A stretch of 56,461 nucleotides of DNA from contig CAYJGK010000009.1 in NCBI GenBank assembly GCA_964370065.1, positions 1-56,461 on the forward strand, given 5' to 3'. Below the pieces are notes generated by a model. That model ran no database searches, was not told the origin of the DNA, and saw nothing but the letters and a program-made list of their open reading frames with translations. Shown one piece after another: positions 15,631-24,549 of this stretch. This DNA comes from CAMQRS01 sp964370065 (GTDB taxonomy: Bacteria > Bacillota_I > Bacilli_A > Erysipelotrichales > Erysipelotrichaceae). The first letter of the stretch is position 1. Each line of letters opens with the position of its first letter. The translations under genes and the position numbers were made by a program.

Positions 15631-16626
15631 TTAGTACTCGGCTTTTAAATCGCGCAACATTAAATCATTTGCACTTTCTCTTGGTTCTTTACCTTCATAT
15701 AATACTTGATAAATCTCATTGATAATTGGCATATCTATATTTTTTTCTTTTGCAATTTCATAAATCACCTTACTAGTACGTACCCCTTCTACTGTTTTTT
15801 TATTATTTTCCCAAAAACCAGCAGCAGAATTTGCTAAACCAATTTCATATCCAGCTTGATAGTTTCTTGAATGAACGCTGGTACAAGTTACAATTAAATC
15901 ACCGATACCAGTTAAACCCATGAATGTTTCTAAGTTTCCACCCATTGCTGTACCGTAGCGAATCATTTCATTTAATCCTCTCGTGATTAAAGCAGCACGT
16001 GTGTTATCTCCATACCCTAAACCTGATAGCACACCACTCGCAACAGCAATAGCATTTTTAATAGCTACACCTGTTTCACTTCCCACTTCATCACTTCCCG
16101 TATAAATACGTAAATAAGCATTAGAGAAGTGTTCTTGTACATATTGTGCATCTTCCTGTTTTAATGATACGGCGCAAACAGTAGTTAATAAACGTTCCAC
16201 TACTTCTTCTGCATGGCTGGGGCCAATTAAAGAAACAACACTACTTAATTTAGACGCATCAATCGTATGTCTAATTACATCCGACATGCGCTCATTTGTT
16301 TTTGGATGAAACCCTTTTGATGTATTCACGATAACTGTTTTTTCACCTAATATATCATTAAGTTGATTACATACTTGTTCAATAGCAATAGTTGGTACAC
16401 TTAAAACGATGATATCACTGTCTTTTGCAATTGACAAATCTAAAGTAGCAACTATGTTCTTATTCAAATCAACATTCGGAAAATATGTAGAGTTTTTGTG
16501 ATTTTGATTAATGTCGTTAATTTCTTTTTCTACAATTCCCCAAATGTGTACATCATGTCCGTTATCAGCAAGTACTTGGGCAATACCTGTTCCCCAACTA
16601 CCACTACCAATGATTACAGCTTTCAT
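15631..16626 (-). CDS. gpsA: Glycerol-3-phosphate dehydrogenase [NAD(P)+]
   Basis: GpsA reduces dihydroxyacetone phosphate to sn-glycerol-3-phosphate for phospholipid synthesis. The 331-residue protein starts with the dinucleotide motif IGSGSWGTGIA, has the catalytic lysine in GVAIKNAIAVASG near residue 188, and the C-terminal GLGYGDNTRAALITRGLNE substrate region. It follows der after 11 bases with AGGAGG before the ATG, the same der-gpsA order as in Bacillus. Confidence 0.95.
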   Translation of the reverse strand: MKAVIIGSGSWGTGIAQVLADNGHDVHIWGIVEKEINDINQNHKNSTYFPNVDLNKNIVATLDLSIAKDSDIIVLSVPTIAIEQVCNQLNDILGEKTVIVNTSKGFHPKTNERMSDVIRHTIDASKLSSVVSLIGPSHAEEVVERLLTTVCAVSLKQEDAQYVQEHFSNAYLRIYTGSDEVGSETGVAIKNAIAVASGVLSGLGYGDNTRAALITRGLNEMIRYGTAMGGNLETFMGLTGIGDLIVTCTSVHSRNYQAGYEIGLANSAAGFWENNKKTVEGVRTSKVIYEIAKEKNIDMPIINEIYQVLYEGKEPRESANDLMLRDLKAEY

Positions 16627-16637
16627 TCTAACTCCTC

Positions 16638-17948
16638 CTAACGTTCTCTTTCTCTTGCAAGAATACGAATTGTCGTACCTTTAAAGTTAAACGCTTCTCT
16701 TAATTTATTTTCTAAGAAACGGTTATAACTAAAATGTAATAAATCTGGCGTATTCACAAATAATACGAATGTTGGTGGACTCACAGCCACTTGTGATGCA
16801 TAATAAATTTTCAAACGAGCACCATTATGAGTTGGAGGTGGCGTCATCAATTGTGCATCTAAAATCACTTCATTAATTACATTTGTTTGAATTCTTAATA
16901 CTGAGTAATCGTGCACTTCATCAATTAATGGTAACAATGTATTAACTCTTTGTTTAGTTTTCGCACTGACAAAGGTAATTGGTGCATATGATAAATAAGC
17001 AAATTGCTTGCGAATTTCTTTTTCCACTTGATTCATAGTCATCTCATCTTTATCAATCGTATCCCATTTATTGTAAACAATAATAATAGCTTTTCCTGCT
17101 TCGTGGGCATATCCAGCAACATGTTTATCTTGTTCTCTAATTCCGGCTTCTCCATCAATTACAAATAAAACGACATCACTACGCTCAATCGCAGCCATTG
17201 CACGCATGACTGAGTATTTTTCAATATTTTCATATACTTTTCCACGTTTTCTTATCCCGGCAGTATCGATTACTACATACTCTTTTCCTTCGCGTTTAAA
17301 AGGTGTATCCACAGCGTCTCGTGTCGTCCCTTCAATGTTTGATACAATAACACGATCTTGATTTAATATCGCATTTACTAAACTAGATTTACCAACATTA
17401 GGACGTCCAATAATAGCAAATTTAGTCATTTCATCATATGTTTTTCGCGTGCAGCCCTCAAATGAATGAATAATAGCATCTAACATATCTCCTACACCTA
17501 TTCCATGAATTCCACTTAATGCAATGGGATCTCCAATTCCTAAGTTATAAAATTCATAGATGTTATTAATTAACTGTGTATCATCAATTTTATTTACGAT
17601 TAGAATAACTGGCTTACTACTTTTTCTTAATAAATTAGCAATATACTCATCATCTCTTGTCACTCCATCTTTTCCATTCACAACAAAAACAATTGAATCT
17701 GCTTCGTCCATAGCAATTTCTACTTGCATTTTAATTTCTTCTTTAAATGGTTGATCTGCTAATTGAATTCCTCCTGTGTCAATCACACGAAATTCTTTTG
17801 TTAGCCATTCTGCTTTTCCATAAATTCTATCTCTTGTCACTCCTGGTGTGTCTTCTACAATCGATTTTTTTTCACCAATTATACGATTAAATACAGTTGA
17901 TTTTCCTACGTTGGGGCGTCCTACGATCGCGCAAATTCCTTGTATCAT
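16638..17948 (-). CDS. der: Ribosome-assembly GTPase Der (EngA)
   Basis: Der has two tandem GTPase domains and a KH-like C-terminal domain, and acts in 50S subunit maturation. In 436 residues I see the first G1 GRPNVGKST (residues 9-17) with DTGG and NKID, the second G1 GRPNVGKSS near residue 180 with DTAG and NKWD, and the C-terminal KH-like part ending in KLREAFNFKGTTIRI. It follows cmk by 8 bases. Confidence 0.97.
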   Translation of the reverse strand: MIQGICAIVGRPNVGKSTVFNRIIGEKKSIVEDTPGVTRDRIYGKAEWLTKEFRVIDTGGIQLADQPFKEEIKMQVEIAMDEADSIVFVVNGKDGVTRDDEYIANLLRKSSKPVILIVNKIDDTQLINNIYEFYNLGIGDPIALSGIHGIGVGDMLDAIIHSFEGCTRKTYDEMTKFAIIGRPNVGKSSLVNAILNQDRVIVSNIEGTTRDAVDTPFKREGKEYVVIDTAGIRKRGKVYENIEKYSVMRAMAAIERSDVVLFVIDGEAGIREQDKHVAGYAHEAGKAIIIVYNKWDTIDKDEMTMNQVEKEIRKQFAYLSYAPITFVSAKTKQRVNTLLPLIDEVHDYSVLRIQTNVINEVILDAQLMTPPPTHNGARLKIYYASQVAVSPPTFVLFVNTPDLLHFSYNRFLENKLREAFNFKGTTIRILARERER

Positions 17949-17956
17949 AAATATTC

Positions 17957-18619
17957 CTACTTTCCTAATTTTTCATTTACTAATTTTTTTATAACAATAC
18001 ATACTTCTTCAATACTTAAATTTGATGTATCCACTTCTATAGCATCAGTTGCTTTTGTTAATGGCGATTCTTTACGTGTCATATCTTGCTCATCTCGCTG
18101 TATCAAATCTTTTGCAATAGCATCATAATCAGCTTCAATATGTTTACTAAGATATTCATCATACCTTCTTTGTGCACGACTACCTACACTAGCAATTAAA
18201 TAAATTTTTAATTCAGCATCTTGTAAAACAACACTACCAATGTCTCTACCATCAACAATATATCCTTTATTGATAGTTACTTTTCTTTGTAAGTCAACCA
18301 TTTTTTTTCTCACTACCCCTTTTTGAGAAATTAAACTAGTTCGCATGCTGTTATCATTACTACGAATGACTTCACTGACATCTTCACCTTTAATGAATAC
18401 ATGATTTTGGTCATCAAATGAAATAACGATTTCATCCAGCATTTCCAATAGCGCTTCATCATCTTCTATATTCACTTGATGTGTATGTGCATAATGTGCA
18501 CAACAGCGATACATCGCTCCTGTATCTAAATGTACATATCCTAATTCTTTAGCTAATTTTTTAGCGATTGTACTCTTCCCAGCCGCGCCTGGACCATCAA
18601 TCGCTATATTTATCTTCAT
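17957..18619 (-). CDS. cmk: Cytidylate kinase
   Basis: Cmk phosphorylates CMP and dCMP. The 220-residue product begins with INIAIDGPGAAGKSTIAK (P-loop GPGAAGKS), then LDTGAMYRC, and has the DGRDIGSVV motif and the LID-type RDEQDMTRKESPL stretch. ATG 18619 is chosen because GGGAGGAAT lies just upstream, while an upstream in-frame start would lengthen the protein by nine residues before the P-loop. Its start codon overlaps the stop of the preceding coiled-coil gene (TAATG), indicating coupling. Confidence 0.95.
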   Translation of the reverse strand: MKINIAIDGPGAAGKSTIAKKLAKELGYVHLDTGAMYRCCAHYAHTHQVNIEDDEALLEMLDEIVISFDDQNHVFIKGEDVSEVIRSNDNSMRTSLISQKGVVRKKMVDLQRKVTINKGYIVDGRDIGSVVLQDAELKIYLIASVGSRAQRRYDEYLSKHIEADYDAIAKDLIQRDEQDMTRKESPLTKATDAIEVDTSNLSIEEVCIVIKKLVNEKLGK

Positions 18620-19428
18620 TATATGATTCCTCCCATCATCAACCAATACACAACAGCTGCTATAATTCCCAATAAGGCAATTACTTGAATGGTAATAATC
18701 ACATTTAATAGTCTATTATTGGAACTAACTTCTTTATTTAAACCACTTACTTTTTCTTTGTATTCATTAATTTCTATTTTCATCTGTGTCGTTTGCTCGA
18801 CTAAATTCTCATTGCTTTCTTCCTCAGACACTTCTTGGTGTTTTAATAATTCTGAGTTTAACTCCATTGTATGTTCAATCTTAGCTTCCAATTCATTTAT
18901 TCTTTGTGTTAGTTTTTCATCTATTTCAGGGGTCTCAACTTCACTAGCAATCAATGTATCCGCAACTACTGATTCATTTGTGTGTGCATCATCACTCTGA
19001 CTTAACAACTCTTGGATTTGTTCGCTAATTATATCGGTTGATGAAGTATCTACTTCTTCAACTTTCTCTATATCATTGTATATAGTTTGTTCTTTTTCGA
19101 TATAGCGAGTGCGATTATTTTTTGCATTTAATTGTTCTAGTATATCTATTTTTGTATCTTCATGACGGCGATTACCTTTTTGTAAATTATATTCTTTCAC
19201 CTCTTGAATAAAACTATCCAAATATTCATTTTTAAATGTAGTTGGCTCTTCAAAACTAGGGTAAGTTTCTTCACTACTCTTTCTTTCTCTTGCTGGTGTA
19301 TAAGCAGTTTGAGCTTGCTCTCCTTCTTGATTAGAAAATAATTGTTTAGTGAATGAAGTTTCACTTTTCAATTCATGAATCCCCTCACGTTTTTTTTCAT
19401 ATTTTTTAACTCTTGATTTAATTTCCAT
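18619..19428 (-). CDS. Unrecognised tail-anchored coiled-coil membrane protein
   Basis: I do not recognise this 269-residue protein. It starts with a basic segment (KSRVKKYEKKREGIHEL), continues through a long polar, acidic, probably disordered region, then a predicted coiled coil (about residues 165-240, rich in E, L, K and N), and ends with one hydrophobic helix near 243-264 (LLNVIITIQVIALLGIIAAV) and a six-residue tail. There is no signal peptide, so the bulk should be cytoplasmic, anchored by its C-terminus. ATG 19428 follows TTGGAGG. It is translationally coupled to cmk and lies just downstream of efp, whose terminator separates them. A structural or division-related role is possible but unsupported. 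Confidence 0.75.
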   Translation of the reverse strand: MEIKSRVKKYEKKREGIHELKSETSFTKQLFSNQEGEQAQTAYTPARERKSSEETYPSFEEPTTFKNEYLDSFIQEVKEYNLQKGNRRHEDTKIDILEQLNAKNNRTRYIEKEQTIYNDIEKVEEVDTSSTDIISEQIQELLSQSDDAHTNESVVADTLIASEVETPEIDEKLTQRINELEAKIEHTMELNSELLKHQEVSEEESNENLVEQTTQMKIEINEYKEKVSGLNKEVSSNNRLLNVIITIQVIALLGIIAAVVYWLMMGGII

Positions 19429-19492
19429 AAGAACCTCCAATTCCTATCAATTATAACAAATTTTAACCCAAAATAATACAGCAGATTAAAAA

Positions 19493-19510
19493 AAGAGCAA
19501 TTAAGCTCTT
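19493..19510 (-). terminator. Terminator of efp containing its stop codon
   Basis: AAGAGC on the minus strand (19510-19505) pairs with GCTCTT (19498-19493), followed by T residues. The efp stop (19503-19501) is in the loop. Confidence 0.8.
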
Positions 19511-20058
19511 CCTGAATATTTCCCGTCTACAGTAGATACAATAATAACTTCATCTTGTGCAATGAATAACGGTACACGTACCACTAATCCTGTTTCCATA
19601 ACGGCATTTTTTTGTGCATTAGTTGCTGTATCACCTTTTACTGCTGGTTCAGCTTCCACAATTTTTAAAGCTACTTTATCAGGTAAAACAACTCCTAATA
19701 CTTCTCCTTCATATGTTGAAATAGTTGCATTGTCATTTTCCTTTAAGAATTTCATTTCCCATTCTAATCGAGCTTTATCAATCTCAATTTGTTCATAAGT
19801 ATTGTTATCCATAAACACTAAGTTTTCACCATCGTCATATAAATATTGCATTTCTTTCTTATCAATATGTGCTTTTTTAATTTTATCACCAGCTCCAAAT
19901 GATAATTCAACATTGGCTCCAGTTCTTAAATTACGTACTTTTACTTTCACTACCATTGCGCTTCTTGCAGTTTTATTTTGTGAAAAGTCAGATACTACAT
20001 AAATATTGTTTTCATGTAAAATAGTAACCCCTGGTTTTAATTCGTTTGATTGTAACAT
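19501..20058 (-). CDS. efp: Translation elongation factor P
   Basis: EF-P enters ribosomes stalled at proline runs and speeds peptide-bond formation. The 185-residue protein has the KOW-like N-domain and two OB-fold domains. The loop that carries the post-translationally modified residue reads VVSDFSQNKTARSAM, with K29 at about the expected position. It ends in the standard C-terminal VDGKYSGRA. It is monocistronic, and GGAGA precedes the ATG. Confidence 0.96.
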   Translation of the reverse strand: MLQSNELKPGVTILHENNIYVVSDFSQNKTARSAMVVKVKVRNLRTGANVELSFGAGDKIKKAHIDKKEMQYLYDDGENLVFMDNNTYEQIEIDKARLEWEMKFLKENDNATISTYEGEVLGVVLPDKVALKIVEAEPAVKGDTATNAQKNAVMETGLVVRVPLFIAQDEVIIVSTVDGKYSGRA

Positions 20059-20113
20059 TGTATGTCTCCTTCATATTTTTACGTATTTAATTGTAAATTA
20101 AAACTGGATTTTG

Positions 20114-20488
20114 TCAATGATAATCATTCATATATGTGTAGGAATTCACAAATAAGTCAATATCGTCATAAATTAATTCACTTTTAATTAACACTTTTCC
20201 TTGTTTAGATATAGTGATGATACACTGTATCCCTTCATAAATTAATTCAATATCATAGTTCTCTATCGTGTAAGTTTCATCTTCTTCTTTATAATCATGT
20301 AAATCTGTAATCACCTTTTTAATAGTGTTGAGTTCTATTTTTTGTAATGATAAATCCAAGTTTGATACTGCAACATTTAATTGGATGACGCCTACTATGT
20401 ACACAGTGTATAAACTTACAATTTGAAATACAAATAAACCATACAGTAAAATAAAACCTTCATTTTTAACATCCCATAATGCGTTCAT
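20114..20488 (-). CDS. ComGG-like competence pseudopilin-related protein
   Basis: The last gene of the comG operon encodes about 124 residues with an N-terminal hydrophobic segment (GFILLYGLFVFQIVSLYTV) after a short leader ending in NEG, which could be a processing site, then a polar domain. Similarity to ComGG rests on position and size only. ATG 20488 lies in the last codons of the preceding gene, an overlap of 23 bases, and longer in-frame starts would run deeper into it. I see no clear terminator after it. Confidence 0.6.
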   Translation of the reverse strand: MNALWDVKNEGFILLYGLFVFQIVSLYTVYIVGVIQLNVAVSNLDLSLQKIELNTIKKVITDLHDYKEEDETYTIENYDIELIYEGIQCIITISKQGKVLIKSELIYDDIDLFVNSYTYMNDYH

Positions 20489-20870
20489 AGTGGATATTCT
20501 CTCTTTCATAAATTGCAAAATAACAATCATCTTTAACATCATATGTGATTGATTGAATACTTTGTAAGACTACCTGATAACCTGGCTGGATGATAAGCTT
20601 CCCTTCATAAAACACATAGCTTTGCCATTCATTTTCATATAAAAATGAAAAAACATTACCCTCAATCGTGTGCTCTTTACTCAATGCAAAGCGCAATCTA
20701 ATTTGATAAAAAGCTAAATCATCTTGCGCTTGTATAGTAGACGTGTCTAAACGAGTTAAGAGTGTATACACGCCAGTTACTAAACTCATTGAAAAGGTAA
20801 CTATTAACAATGCAATTAACATTTCAATTAAAGTGTATCCATCCTGTCTTAAACAATTCATTTTCCACAA
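20466..20870 (-). CDS. comGF: ComGF-like competence pseudopilin
   Basis: A type IV pilin-like minor pseudopilin with the prepilin motif QDG|YTLIEM followed by a hydrophobic helix (LIALLIVTFSMSLVTGVYTL), then a domain with the QIRLRFAL and DDCYFAIYERENI stretches typical of ComGF. The TTG at 20870 is preferred because AAAGGAGAG is 8 bases upstream; an ATG three codons later is possible. It overlaps the genes on both sides, so translation of the operon is coupled. Confidence 0.7.
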   Translation of the reverse strand: MWKMNCLRQDGYTLIEMLIALLIVTFSMSLVTGVYTLLTRLDTSTIQAQDDLAFYQIRLRFALSKEHTIEGNVFSFLYENEWQSYVFYEGKLIIQPGYQVVLQSIQSITYDVKDDCYFAIYERENIHYERIMGC

Positions 20871-20994
20871 GGTAATCTCTCCTTTCAATGTTTTGCATGC
20901 CTTGACACAATCCATATATTACAGTTACCATTATCATAATTAACTGTAAAAATAATAATGCTTCGATTACTATAAATCCTTTGCTACTTCGCAT
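20824..20994 (-). CDS. ComGE-like short pseudopilin
   Basis: This 56-residue protein has the start SSKGFIVIEALLFLQLIMIM, a prepilin-like cleavage motif (KG|FIVIEA) with the conserved Glu 5 and a hydrophobic helix, and a short polar end. ComGE of Bacillus is about twice as long, so this may be minimal or truncated. The ATG at 20994 lies within the end of the comGD-like gene, and its 3' end overlaps the comGF-like gene by 47 bases. Confidence 0.55.
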   Translation of the reverse strand: MRSSKGFIVIEALLFLQLIMIMVTVIYGLCQGMQNIERRDYLVENELFKTGWIHFN

Positions 20995-21361
20995 GAAAAT
21001 TAGCACTCCCTAGATTAGAGACTATACTAATCTTCTTTTCATTTATCATACAATGAATTGTATTAGCTTGATTGACATTACCTTTTGCATTAATGTGAAA
21101 TGAGAACGACTCACATACTAAACCATGACGGAATGTGAAAGTATTAGTTTGATTAGTTAATTGATTATGGCTAAATGAAACCAATATCTGATCATAATTA
21201 GCGATAGCTAAAGCCTTGCTTTGCCATAAGATATTTATTATATGTGATTTTTGGATGGACAATAGTGATTGTTTATTGTTGAGCGTTAACAATAATAAGC
21301 ATATACTACAAATCATTAACACAAAAAGCATTTCCACTAATGTATAACCTTTATTGTACAT
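20984..21361 (-). CDS. comGD: ComGD-like competence pseudopilin
   Basis: A 125-residue minor pseudopilin with prepilin motif NKG|YTLVEM and hydrophobic helix LFVLMICSICLLLLTL, followed by a polar GspH-like domain. It would prime the competence pilus with the ComGC major subunit. The start is uncertain: ATG 21361 lies just before the motif, and a GTG-ATG pair sits about 15 bases earlier. It overlaps both neighbours. Confidence 0.7.
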   Translation of the reverse strand: MYNKGYTLVEMLFVLMICSICLLLLTLNNKQSLLSIQKSHIINILWQSKALAIANYDQILVSFSHNQLTNQTNTFTFRHGLVCESFSFHINAKGNVNQANTIHCMINEKKISIVSNLGSANFHAK

Positions 21362-21650
21362 ACGCTTGTCCATCACTTATATAAATATTTGTATTATCTG
21401 GACATGTTTTTTGCGATTCTTTTAAGTATCCTTTACTAATTAATTCATCAATTGAAGTCGGCGGAACTAGGTGATCTATCTCATATAATAAAATTTGAGC
21501 GTTTACTACTTCAATTAATGCTTCACATCCTTTTGTATTAATGATTTCTTTCTTTTGTTGAATGTTAGGTAATGTGATTAAAAAGATTAATGCAATAATC
21601 GATAATACTATAATCATTTCTAACATCGTAAAACCTGTATTTGTTTTCAT
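21351..21650 (-). CDS. comGC: Major competence pseudopilin ComGC
   Basis: The 99-residue pilin has a very short leader, the prepilin peptidase motif TG|FTMLEM, and the hydrophobic assembly helix IIVLSIIALIFLITLPNI. The C-terminal part (KGCEALIEVVNAQILLYEID) matches ComGC well. Two cysteines, in GCEAL and QKTCPDN, could form the ComGC disulfide. It builds the DNA-uptake pilus outside the membrane. AGGAGG precedes the ATG. The prepilin peptidase ComC is not in the window. Confidence 0.88.
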   Translation of the reverse strand: MKTNTGFTMLEMIIVLSIIALIFLITLPNIQQKKEIINTKGCEALIEVVNAQILLYEIDHLVPPTSIDELISKGYLKESQKTCPDNTNIYISDGQAYVQ

Positions 21651-21657
21651 AACCCTC

Positions 21658-22617
21658 CTAAAATGTTTGAAACATTTCTAATGGTAACAACATAATTTGA
21701 TAAACACAAATCATTAAAATACCAATACATATATAGGCAATAAATTGAATCGTCATACAAATTTGCTTTATTTTTCTTTTCCAAATTTCTTGTTGATGAA
21801 CCAAATAACTTTGTAGATCTGAATGAATATTTCCATTTAATATTCCAATCATAAAATATTGCTTACATATAGAACATAAAAAAGGATTATGTTCTATACA
21901 CTGCATAAAGTTTACCCCTTTTTTTAATTGATATTTTACTTCTTGTACAATATGTATTCCCATTTGTTTTTCATTCACTAATAACATCCCTTCTAAACAA
22001 TCAATACTACTTAATCCCTTCGAACTTAATAAATCATAATATAAGCAAAAGTAATAAGATTGAATACTTTGTAGAAAAGGAACCTTTTGATTCCAGTATA
22101 CATAACAGGATTTATCTTTCTTCAATTGTTGCTTCAAGATAAACCATGAAATTGTTCCAAGCACTAAAACTAATAAAAAAATAATAGATGAATATTGAAT
22201 AATATATACAGCAAAAATTAGTGGACTATTTTGTATGGTATCAAAACTTTCTAATAATTGTGGAATAACATAATTAGCAAATAACAATAAAGTAAAAAAT
22301 GACATAAAGAAAATACAAATAGGATAAAGTGCATCTTTTAAAAAAAGTTGCTTCATGCTTTTTTTAGTTTGAGAGATAGCAAGTGCATGTTGAATGGCTT
22401 CACTATAACTACAAACTTCAAAAAAGAAGGAAATATATACATACATTTGTGCAGAAACATGATTTTTAATGAAATCACACATTTCAAAATAATTACTATG
22501 CTTTGTTTCTTGATACTGCATTAGATGTAGACAACGATCTAATGGATATCCTTGTTCCAACAAACTGGCTAACTGTTTGAGTTGTAAGTTAGTCAACATC
22601 GATGTCTTGTTGGGCAT
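21658..22617 (-). CDS. comGB: Competence pilus inner-membrane platform protein ComGB
   Basis: A GspF-family polytopic membrane protein that anchors the pilus assembly machine. About 319 residues contain two T2SSF repeats and hydrophobic segments near LYPICIFFMSFFTLLLFANYV, IIFLLVLVLGTISWFIL and the C-terminal FIAYICIGILMICVYQIMLL. ATG 22617 is my choice, overlapping comGA by 29 bases; other in-frame starts (22599, or upstream inside comGA) cannot be excluded because no strong ribosome site is seen. Confidence 0.82.
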   Translation of the reverse strand: MPNKTSMLTNLQLKQLASLLEQGYPLDRCLHLMQYQETKHSNYFEMCDFIKNHVSAQMYVYISFFFEVCSYSEAIQHALAISQTKKSMKQLFLKDALYPICIFFMSFFTLLLFANYVIPQLLESFDTIQNSPLIFAVYIIQYSSIIFLLVLVLGTISWFILKQQLKKDKSCYVYWNQKVPFLQSIQSYYFCLYYDLLSSKGLSSIDCLEGMLLVNEKQMGIHIVQEVKYQLKKGVNFMQCIEHNPFLCSICKQYFMIGILNGNIHSDLQSYLVHQQEIWKRKIKQICMTIQFIAYICIGILMICVYQIMLLPLEMFQTF

Positions 22618-23578
22618 TTTTTTTAGAAATATATCCTTTTGCATAAGCTTTTTTAATTTCATCAAATATTGTTTGGTAGCCACTTTGATGTCTAGTGTTC
22701 GTAAAAAAATAACATAAATCTTGTTTTTGAAGTATTTCATAAATGCATACCTTCCCTTTTCCATTTTTTGTAGGAAAAATTCTCTGGTTTGTTAAACCTG
22801 TTAGAACTTCTTGTAAATCATGTGGATGGATTCCAAAGTTAAGTAACCGATGAATGGCTTCTTTACATGATTTAGCATGCAGTGTTGTAAACACCATATG
22901 ACCACTCAAAGCGCATCGCACAAGTATTTTAGCACTTTGCTCATCACGCACTTCACCAATCATAATAACGTCTGGGTCATGGCGTAATAGATGTTTAATC
23001 CCTTCTTGATAAGTAAAGTTAGCTTTTTCATTAATCTGAAATTGTAAATAAGAATCAGATTGAATTTCAATTGGATCTTCTAAAGTAATTACTTTTAATT
23101 GCTGATTACTACTAATTTGTTGAAGAAGAGCATGTAGCGTGGTTGTTTTACCACTTCCAGTGGGACCAGTAATAATATTTAATCCTCCTCTAAAAGTACA
23201 CCACTGTTTAAAAATTTTATTTTGATTGGCATTTCTACTTAACTCCTCAATATTAATCTTTTCATGGTTATTCAAAATTCTTAATACACCCGATTGTAAT
23301 TGCTGAGTTTGAATACAAGCAAAACGAAAGTATAATTGCTTACTATTTATTGCATAAAAAAAATTACCACTTTGTGCACTTAATGCGTTACCTAAATCTA
23401 AATGTGCAACATATTTTAAATAGTGAAATAAACTGCTATCAAATTTATGTTCTAAAACAATAATTCCATGATTATTGCGAAGCGATATTTGTAGAGTTTC
23501 TTGTTTTAAAGTTAAGTGCACATCGCTTGCTTTATGTTTTAACACTACTTGTATAAACTGTTCAAACAATCTGTTCAT
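22589..23578 (-). CDS. comGA: Competence pilus assembly ATPase ComGA
   Basis: A GspE/PilB-type secretion ATPase that powers pseudopilus assembly for DNA uptake. In 329 residues it has Walker A GPTGSGKTTTLHALL near residue 139, the Asp box (TLEDPIEI), Walker B VIMIGEVRDEQSA and the His box HMVFTTLHAKS. It starts the seven-gene operon, with AGGAGA before the ATG. It is shorter than PilB, as usual for ComGA. Confidence 0.92.
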   Translation of the reverse strand: MNRLFEQFIQVVLKHKASDVHLTLKQETLQISLRNNHGIIVLEHKFDSSLFHYLKYVAHLDLGNALSAQSGNFFYAINSKQLYFRFACIQTQQLQSGVLRILNNHEKINIEELSRNANQNKIFKQWCTFRGGLNIITGPTGSGKTTTLHALLQQISSNQQLKVITLEDPIEIQSDSYLQFQINEKANFTYQEGIKHLLRHDPDVIMIGEVRDEQSAKILVRCALSGHMVFTTLHAKSCKEAIHRLLNFGIHPHDLQEVLTGLTNQRIFPTKNGKGKVCIYEILQKQDLCYFFTNTRHQSGYQTIFDEIKKAYAKGYISKKNAQQDIDVD

Positions 23579-23632
23579 GATATCTCTCCTTTACTTATTT
23601 ATCTATTTACGAAATACATAAAAAAGCCTAAA

Positions 23633-23658
23633 AAAACAACAATATCAATTGTTGTTTT
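23633..23658 (-). terminator. Terminator of the MBL hydrolase gene
   Basis: AAAACAACAAT (23633-23643) and ATTGTTGTTTT (23648-23658) form an 11-bp stem with an ATCA loop, followed by T residues on the minus strand. The stop codon of the gene is inside the first arm. Confidence 0.85.
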
Positions 23659-24265
23659 ATAAGTAAGGATTTAACTGCAGCTCTTCATGTAAAGTAGTAT
23701 GTTCTCCATGTCCTGGATAAACAATTAAATCCGGATTTAATTGTTTGATGAATTGTAAAGTTTGATTCATTTGTGTATTTGACCCACTTGGTAAATCACA
23801 GCGACCTATACTTTGTTTAAATAAAACATCACCACTAAATAAATGATTTTCAAATTGTAGCAAAACACTACCTTCTGTATGCCCTGGAGCATGGTAGACA
23901 GTAAAGTTAAAGTTATTAATCTGGTTTTCCCCTATTGTATAATGATTGACTGTGTCCTGGTAAACAACAGGATGGTTTAAAGAAGAAGAGCAGTTCAAAT
24001 CTGGATTTCGTAATAGTTTTTCATCCAAATCATCAATGTATACAGGACAATCAAACTTATTCACAAAATTTGTCACACCACTCATATGGTCAAAGTGCCC
24101 ATGTGTTAATAAAATAGCATCAAGTGCTATATTACTTTCTTCTAAAAATTGAACTATTTTACTACCGCTTCCTCCTGGATCAATTAATAAAGCATGATTG
24201 CCTTTAATAATTAAGTAGGCATTCGCTAAATAAATTCCTAATGGATATTTCTTGATTTCATACAT
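23657..24265 (-). CDS. MBL-fold hydrolase, glyoxalase II-like
   Basis: A metallo-beta-lactamase-fold hydrolase of 202 residues with the dinuclear zinc motif LTHGHFDHMSG near residue 58, a second His in YHAPGHTEGS, Asp in LFSGDVLF and a C-terminal YPGHGEHT. Homologues (YqgX in Bacillus, also near comG) resemble hydroxyacylglutathione hydrolase and may act on glutathione- or bacillithiol-type thioesters; the substrate is unknown. Neither ATG 24265 nor GTG 24274 has a clear ribosome site. Confidence 0.82.
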   Translation of the reverse strand: MYEIKKYPLGIYLANAYLIIKGNHALLIDPGGSGSKIVQFLEESNIALDAILLTHGHFDHMSGVTNFVNKFDCPVYIDDLDEKLLRNPDLNCSSSLNHPVVYQDTVNHYTIGENQINNFNFTVYHAPGHTEGSVLLQFENHLFSGDVLFKQSIGRCDLPSGSNTQMNQTLQFIKQLNPDLIVYPGHGEHTTLHEELQLNPYL

Positions 24266-24305
24266 AATTTTCACTAAATAAAAAAAGCCCCTGAATTGGC
24301 TCTTC

Positions 24306-24455
24306 TTATTTTTTCTCCTTGTGGTCTGTTTTCTTATTACAACGAGAACAATATTTACTAATTGTCATACGTTCAGTTTGTTTCTTTTTGTTACGTGTTC
24401 CGATGTAGTTTTCTTCACCACAGTCAGCACATTTGAATGTTATACGATCTCTCAT
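24306..24455 (-). CDS. rpmG: Ribosomal protein L33
   Basis: This 49-residue gene reads MRDRITFKCADCGEENYI at the N-terminus and ends SRCNKKTDHKEKK. It has the two CxxC pairs (KCADCG and YCSRCN) of the zinc-binding form of L33. AGGAGG (rendered as CCTCCT on the plus strand) precedes the ATG. It lies directly downstream of the class B PBP, as rpmG does in Bacillus. Confidence 0.95.
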   Translation of the reverse strand: MRDRITFKCADCGEENYIGTRNKKKQTERMTISKYCSRCNKKTDHKEKK

Positions 24456-24549
24456 GATAAAACCTCCTTATTTTGCTAACACATTATAGCATAATTTTTT
24501 TTATAAATCTATCTTTATTTATGAAAAAAAAACATTTGTCATTATTTAT

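Noticed and set aside
19562..20002. Plus-strand open frames opposite efp
   Set aside because: No start signals or recognisable domains; efp on the other strand is complete.
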